Source: Chromera velia
Lineage: Eukaryota; Sar; Chromeraceae
DNA: 37,500 bases
Direction: 5' to 3'
NCBI GenBank assembly: GCA_018398765.1
Contig: JAHBMJ010000500.1
Location: 1 to 37,500 of the forward strand
Shown here in pieces: positions 32,736-37,500 of this stretch. The position numbers were made by a program, and so were the translations under genes. Each line of letters opens with the position of its first letter. The first letter of the stretch is position 1. Below the pieces are notes generated by a model. That model worked only from the letters and a program-made list of their open reading frames with translations, searched no databases and was not told where the DNA came from.

Positions 32736-32798
32736 AAAAGATCTTTTAATTCTTCCTGCAAGAAGAATTAAAATACAGGAAGAATTAAAAGATCTTTT
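32736..32798. repeat. Perfect 23-bp inverted repeat (hairpin)
   Basis: Arms 32736-32758 and 32776-32798 are exact reverse complements, with a 17-bp loop. The arm itself contains a smaller palindrome (AAAAGATCTTTT). It joins repeat S copy 1 to repeat R copy 2. Confidence 0.95.
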
Positions 32799-32800
32799 AC

Positions 32801-33022
32801 TATATATGATTAGAATGAATAGATTCATTTATTGACTGATTAATTGTGACCAATCCGATTCTCTGGACTTATAAATTTTTACAAGTCTTGCAAGGTCTGC
32901 ACGGCGCCCGAAGGGCGCCGCCACTTTTATAATAATAATTCTGTCAGGGGTGATTATATCTGTCTCGCTCGCATTGCGTACTCATTTTTTTATCTGTTAT
33001 ATCCTCAGCCCTACTATATATA
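32801..33022 (+). repeat. Dispersed repeat R, copy 2
   Basis: Same orientation as 27333-27563. It carries a perfect hairpin CGGCGCCC-GAA-GGGCGCCG. In copy 1 the corresponding stem has one C-to-T change. Confidence 0.82.
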
Positions 33023-33202
33023 CTCCCATGTGCTTTACTGTCCATATTGTCCGTTATGTGTAGTCTGTGTCTATGTGCAGTCTATCTCTTTGCCCTTTTC
33101 CCTACCTTTTTCCCCCTTTAATTATTATTTCTTTATTGCTTTCTTTCTTTATATCTGTGTTATTGACATTAGTTGATACCCGGCCCGTTGATAGATTATT
33201 CT
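33023..33202 (+). repeat. Repeat S, copy 2 (interrupted by E5)
   Basis: Second copy of the 180-bp repeat. Its continuation is found at 37147-37176 after E5. Confidence 0.78.
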
Positions 33203-33206
33203 GATT

Positions 33207-33692
33207 TGTTCCTCCTGTCCGGCCACTTTATGGCGTCCAGACAGAAGGTAAAACAAGGATAAGAACTTTAAGAAGATCTAGAGAAGGAACATGAACAACA
33301 CTCCGTCAGGCAACAGTTTACAGAAGGTTTGTCCCTACATCAGTTTAAGTTCTAGCGCGATCTGGTATTTCAATCGGCTGGATTCATTCTATCATTGCAC
33401 AATTTCCACTTATGTTTCTCTCTGTTCCTCTCTCTCAGAGTCTTAGACTCCCAATCTATGATAAACAGACATTCAATTTAGCCTTAAACGATATGCTATC
33501 CGTTGCTTGAGTAACATATTGCATGCTTGAATACGAAGGTCAGACTTGACTTCAACAACTTTGATTGATGCACGCGTAACACGTACGAAGCAAAGCGCGG
33601 CGGCAGAATGTGGCGCGGCACGCTAGCTTACTCAGTCACGGCGCCGTGCATGCGAAGGCTCAAAGGGCGGCGCCACAGGGTAGGACTTCACA
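33207..33692 (-). repeat. E5 left LTR
   Basis: Begins TGTTCCTCCTG and ends TTCACA. Purine tract on the minus strand directly inside. Confidence 0.72.
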
Positions 33693-35277
33693 GATCCCCC
33701 CCGGCCACAGACAGGAAAATCGCGTCCTTACGATCAACAAATGAAAAGACCAAGCATGCGCTTCAATACCTAAAATAGATCTCATCCAAGTCGCCGTAGA
33801 TGTAACACACAGTTGTTAGAGCTCCGAAAACTCTATCTCGATGGCATCCGTGTCGAAATATTTAAGGCACCACATGAATCAGAACGATCTTAAAACGCCA
33901 CGATGTGTGAGGCGTGCTTGCAAATCCAAAATCACCTAGAGATAGACACCTAATGCAGATACTGCTGGCACCAATAAAAGCACCTGTTCAGCGTCTGTGT
34001 ATGTCGTTGACCGGAAGATTCGATCGGAGTCGTGGGTCTCCAGCACAAGCCAGTTTAAGAGCACGATGCCCATACGTATGCATCCAACTCGGTGTTAACG
34101 AATTGTTAACAGCTGCAAAGGGATGGAGAGAAAAGAAAAAAGTGCAACTATATACTGCTCTACTCACGGTTTTCTGTAAGCTTGTTTGCGTGCTGTCCAT
34201 CCTTGTTCTCACTAAGCTACCATACCAAACCAAGTAACTCTAGAACCTCCTGTCATGACCTCACTCCTCGAGGTGCATTGCTCTGATTGTTCGATTGTTT
34301 AGTTTATGAGCAGCCATCACCAGCTTCAAATCCTTCCACCTTCTTACTGTCAGTCGAGAGGAACGGTACAACCGGGACATATCGACCCATCACAGGGCAA
34401 CCTGGCCACGCGGCAGCAGTTACACACTTGACTTTTCATACTTCAGGCTTGCCGTTCCCTCATTGACAGGGGCATCACATACATCGGATGCCTCCTGGCT
34501 TAACATCAAGATCGAAAGTGCAAGTCTCTTCAGCTTCAGACAGCTTCTTATTGTGCAGCAGAAAGAACTCTCTCAGCTTCGCTCTCTCGGAGGGAAGTCC
34601 CGACGACTTTATGTGCGTGTGTATAAAATGGATAGAGTGGTCGTAGGGCCATAGCACACTCAGCCTCCTGCTAAGCACCCATACCTTTCGCATCATTTCA
34701 ATACAAAAAGATTATCGCACAAAGGTGCCAACCACCGTGAATAAGCGCATACACCACCTGACAGAATCAGACTATATGCGGACAGTCGTTCATATGCAGA
34801 TACGCACGCAGCAAACAGTAGAGTCAACGCCGGACATGCACACGCCGGTTCTGATCGATTAGGTACAGAACTAGTCATATACACTCACAGAACAGCAAGC
34901 AAAAGAAGCAATCTACTGGCCGTTTCATTTGCGATGCACTCATAGACGGCAATTTCCGTGAGGTGGAGTCACTCTAAAGTTTAAACAACACCAAGCAACA
35001 TCTTTATGATCGGTTCTATGCAGAGGTCTCCGATCCACTTCTTCAATCAGGAACGCCACCCCAAGTTCCCAGTGTACCACGATAATCTTGAAAAGAGGGC
35101 CCCGGGCAGCTTGGAATGCAAGGGGACGCTGAATTCCCCCACTCATGGTCTTTGCCTGACCGTGCCCATATCGTTGCAATCGGCTTTCAACTGTTGCGCA
35201 AAAAGAAGATCTGATCTCCATCACAGAAGGAAAACGAGAGTCGACACTCATCGAGTTGGGTGTTTACCACAATGCTT
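33693..35277 (-). other. E5 interior, no recognised gene
   Basis: About 1.6 kb. Only short ORFs occur (minus 34940-35251, 34693-34884 and 34475-34696; plus 33914-34237 and 35006-35365). None carries a domain I know. Its size is close to the E3 interior (1569 bp), but I see no sequence similarity between them. Confidence 0.55.
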
Positions 35278-35613
35278 TATCCCTCCTGTTCGGCCACTTT
35301 ATAGCGTTCAAACAGAAGGTAAAGCAAGGATAAGAACCTTAGGAAGATCTAGAGAAGGAACGTGAGCAACACTCCGTCAGGCAACAGTTTACAGAAGGTT
35401 TGTTCCTACATTAGTTTAAGTTCTAGTACGATCTAGTATTTCAATTGGCTGGATTTATTCTATCATTGCACAATTTCTACTTATGTTTCTCTCTGTTCCT
35501 CTCTCTCAGAGTCTCAGACTCCCAATCTACTAGCCCGATCTAGAACAAACAGACATTAGCCTTAAACGATGCTATCCGTTGCTCGAGTAACATATTGCAT
35601 GCTTGAATACGAA
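35278..35613 (-). repeat. E5 right LTR, left part
   Basis: Aligns with 33207-33534. Contains a small insertion (AGCCCGATCTAGAAC region) relative to the left copy. The LTR resumes at 36988. Confidence 0.72.
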
Positions 35614-36987
35614 AGTGACCATGTTTGATTTGATTTGATTTGATTTGATTTAATTTGAGGTAGGGCTTAAGCTCAAATCAAATATCCAGTCAGGGAGGAC
35701 CTAGTGTTTAAAGACCTATCAAATACGATCAAATATTTGATTAATATGACTTTCAACCTCAAATATGAAGGTCCTGAAAAAACTTTTGCAAGTACCAATC
35801 CGTCACGCATGCTGATTCAAATGAAAAAACCTAAATCTTGATGGTTTGCTCTCAAAAAAAAAACGTTTTGAGCTGCACTGAAATTGACGTTTCACCCCCT
35901 TTTACTTCATACAGAGGTAAACCGATCAGCTGAACGTTTTCCCGAACAGCTGTGTTGACTTTTCTGGTGCTGGAACATCTTTTACGGCCCCCTTTTTGAG
36001 CGTCTGCAAACATTTTACACCCCGTAAAGACATGTCACACAATCCGACAGGGTCGAACGGGAAGAAGGAGGCATTTGTTTTTAGAGCCGGGTACGCAAAA
36101 AAAATATGGTCCGTAGTGCTGGAGGGGGGGCCGCTCCTGCAGGGCCCGGCGGGAGGACCAATTTGAAACCAAAGGAGGCGGCCGCAGACGCAAATGCTGA
36201 GAAGGCTGGGGGGAAACTTCCCCCTCCTGAGAAAGTCATCACTCCGGGTGAGGAAGGCTACCGACCTCTCTATATTCACCTCCAACACAAGGGGCTTGTT
36301 GTCGGCCCTGGCGCGGCACAGAGGGTAGCCGAACTTACCAACTCTGGATGCTTAGCTGCCCAGAAACAGGACGGTTCCAACACCAACAGCAATAGCAAAC
36401 GTGTGCGCGGTTCTCCGTCTCACCCCGTTGTCATCTCTCCGCAACCGAATAGAAGCCCAGGAGCACCCACTCCTGGAAAGCCGAAAAGCCAGAGAAAAAG
36501 CTCTCAGCAGCTCCCACCACCGATCGATTCGATTCACATTGAAGAAAGTGATCATGAAGAAGAGGAAAAGGAAGTGCCATAAAGCTGAGTGATTGTCACC
36601 TCAATTTTGGTACGTGCTCTAACTTTATCGTATCAACAAAAAGTCATATGCAATTTCAAATCTATCAATTTTACGTTCTTAATCTCTATTAGTACTAGAG
36701 TGAGTCTCAGTGACTAGTGTATATACACTGCCACACAGGCATATTTTTTTTACGGAACTGATAAGTTATAATTTTATATATATTTTTTTAAATTTTTGAA
36801 ACACACATCAGAAATGTTCTGATAACTATTGTCATGAGAAAAATGATCAGAGTGATAGTAAGTCAGTGACTCAGTGAGGAACCCTAAGAGGTTAACCTCA
36901 AATCTTACCTCAAATATCAAATATTTGAGGTTGAAGCTCAAATCAAATCAAATCAAATCAAATATAATCAAATCAAACATGGTCACT
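35614..36987. mobile_element. TIR element inserted in E5 (1374 bp)
   Basis: Inverted ends AGTGACCATGTTTGATTTG at 35614 and its complement ending at 36987. They extend as degenerate TTTGA pentamer arrays (about 35628-35660 and 36930-36980). The uninterrupted E5 LTR at 33535-33545 shows the empty site, so the insertion is clear. The target duplication is at most one or two A bases, so the superfamily is undetermined. The interior carries one ORF and no recognisable transposase. Confidence 0.75.
36106..36582 (+). CDS. Unrecognised basic/Pro-rich ORF in the TIR element (158 aa)
   Basis: Not recognised. Gly/Ala/Pro-rich N-terminus, then a compact segment (PLYIHLQHKGLVVGPGAAQRVAEL). A disordered Ser/Pro/Lys tail follows, ending in an acidic run (ESDHEEEEKE). 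A second ORF starts at ATG 36032 in another frame (MSHNPTGSNGKKEAFVFRAGYAKK) and meets this frame at an A8 run (about 36097-36104). A slip there would extend the protein N-terminally, which suggests the true product starts at 36032. The order could fit a small accessory or truncated protein of a DNA transposon, but no DDE motif or zinc finger is visible. Confidence 0.35.
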   Translation: MVRSAGGGAAPAGPGGRTNLKPKEAAADANAEKAGGKLPPPEKVITPGEEGYRPLYIHLQHKGLVVGPGAAQRVAELTNSGCLAAQKQDGSNTNSNSKRVRGSPSHPVVISPQPNRSPGAPTPGKPKSQRKSSQQLPPPIDSIHIEESDHEEEEKEVP

Positions 36988-37143
36988 AGGTCAGACTCGA
37001 CTTCAACAACTTTGATCGACGCACGCACAACACGTACGAAGCAAAGCGTGGCGGCAGAATGTGGCGTGGCACGCTGGCTTATTCAGTCATGGCGCCGCGT
37101 ATACGAAGGCTCAAAGGGCAGCGCTACAGGGTAGGACTCCACA
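36988..37143 (-). repeat. E5 right LTR, right part
   Basis: Aligns with about 33538-33692 (AGGTCAGAC... to GGGTAGGACTCCACA). Differences are mostly transitions. Confidence 0.72.
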
Positions 37144-37500
37144 ATTTTCTACGTAGGTTAGTCTATGTAGACGACTAAATAGTTTTTTTAGCTACCTAGC
37201 TCTATTTGTATTAATTTGTATTTATTTGTATATCGTTTTAGACATTACTATACTTCTATTCCGGATAATTCTGGAGAACGTTCGTCTGCCCGGTACCTAG
37301 CTTGGTAGTAGTAATAGTTACCGAGGCCGGTACTGCCTGGTTATACCCGGTTGCACCCGGTAACGGTTCCGGTTATCCATTATTCTAGTACTACCATGGG
37401 CGACATAAGTTTTGTATACTCATATTTTGACCTCTCTACCACCAATAAAATATGACAAGAAGTAAACATTTATACAATTAAATTAGTGAGCTATAACGGT
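37144..37500. other. Right flank, AT-rich
   Basis: 37147-37176 continues repeat S. 37290-37380 is rich in CCGG/GGTACC-like short motifs (CCGGTA, CCCGGT) repeated irregularly. No gene seen. Confidence 0.55.

Larger units (their letters stand above)
33207..37143 (-). mobile_element. E5: non-autonomous LTR-type element split by a TIR element
   Basis: Direct repeats of about 490 bp: 33207-33692, and 35278-35613 plus 36988-37143. They flank about 1585 bp. On the minus strand a G-rich purine run (33693-33704) abuts the left repeat and TGGTAAACACCC lies 8 bases inside the right one. This suggests minus orientation with a purine tract and primer site. The interior (33693-35277) has no retrotransposon domain. 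Target duplication is uncertain: GATTT/AATTT if the ends are placed one base inwards. Repeat S gives independent support for the insertion point. LTR divergence is visibly high and includes small indels. Confidence 0.68.

Noticed and set aside
33914-35365. Short ORFs in E5 as real genes
   Set aside because: All under 120 codons, on both strands, with no motif and no consistent start context. Treated as non-coding interior.

Overview
This is a eukaryotic, TE-dominated stretch of nuclear DNA. Evidence: a spliced GTPase gene with GT-AG introns, Ty1/copia LTR retrotransposons, non-LTR retrotransposon remnants, a MITE and many simple repeats. The style suggests a microbial alga or protist. A chromerid such as Chromera velia is my guess from memory, not something the sequence proves. 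Only one host gene is secure: a three-exon GTPBP1/GTPBP2-family translational GTPase on the minus strand (20080-22376). A second minus-strand gene (start near 25923) is supported only by two splice junctions.

Layout. 1-1294: simple repeats and AT-rich DNA. 1295-6857: E1, a plus-strand copia element with 236-bp LTRs, a 5-bp target duplication (GCCTC), a gag-protease-integrase ORF and a broken RT-RNase H part. 6941-15817: E3, a 2.6-kb non-autonomous LTR element (532-bp LTRs, target duplication AGAGT). Its right LTR is split by E2 (9343-15581), a minus-strand copia with 331-bp LTRs and a tRNA-iMet-type primer site. E2 is read in one frame but has seven in-frame stops. 16128-17276: a reverse-transcriptase fragment with QGSP and YMDD motifs. 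17277-20079: no recognised gene. 20080-22376: the GTPase gene. 23757-23990: a 234-bp hAT-type MITE with an 8-bp target duplication. 24417-25923: possible spliced host gene. 27800-30423: E4, a Gag-only LTR element (TR-GAG type). 30816-32148: 3' end of a LINE. 32526-33202: a repeat array with a perfect 23-bp hairpin. 33207-37143: E5, a minus-strand non-autonomous LTR element. Its right LTR is split by a 1374-bp terminal-inverted-repeat element.

The most striking signal cuts across features. In four independent LTR pairs I counted 83 differences by eye, of which 79 are transitions and 4 are transversions. In E3 most fall in C-purine contexts (CpA/CpG). Nearly every TE reading frame is broken by in-frame stops, mostly TAG. 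Together this points to cytosine-deamination decay of repeats, either 5mC-driven or RIP-like. Separately, the three host introns I can place (333, 344 and 351 bp) all have CAGGT at both exon-intron borders, the signature expected for insertion-derived introns. All counts, alignments and family calls are by eye and unverified by search.
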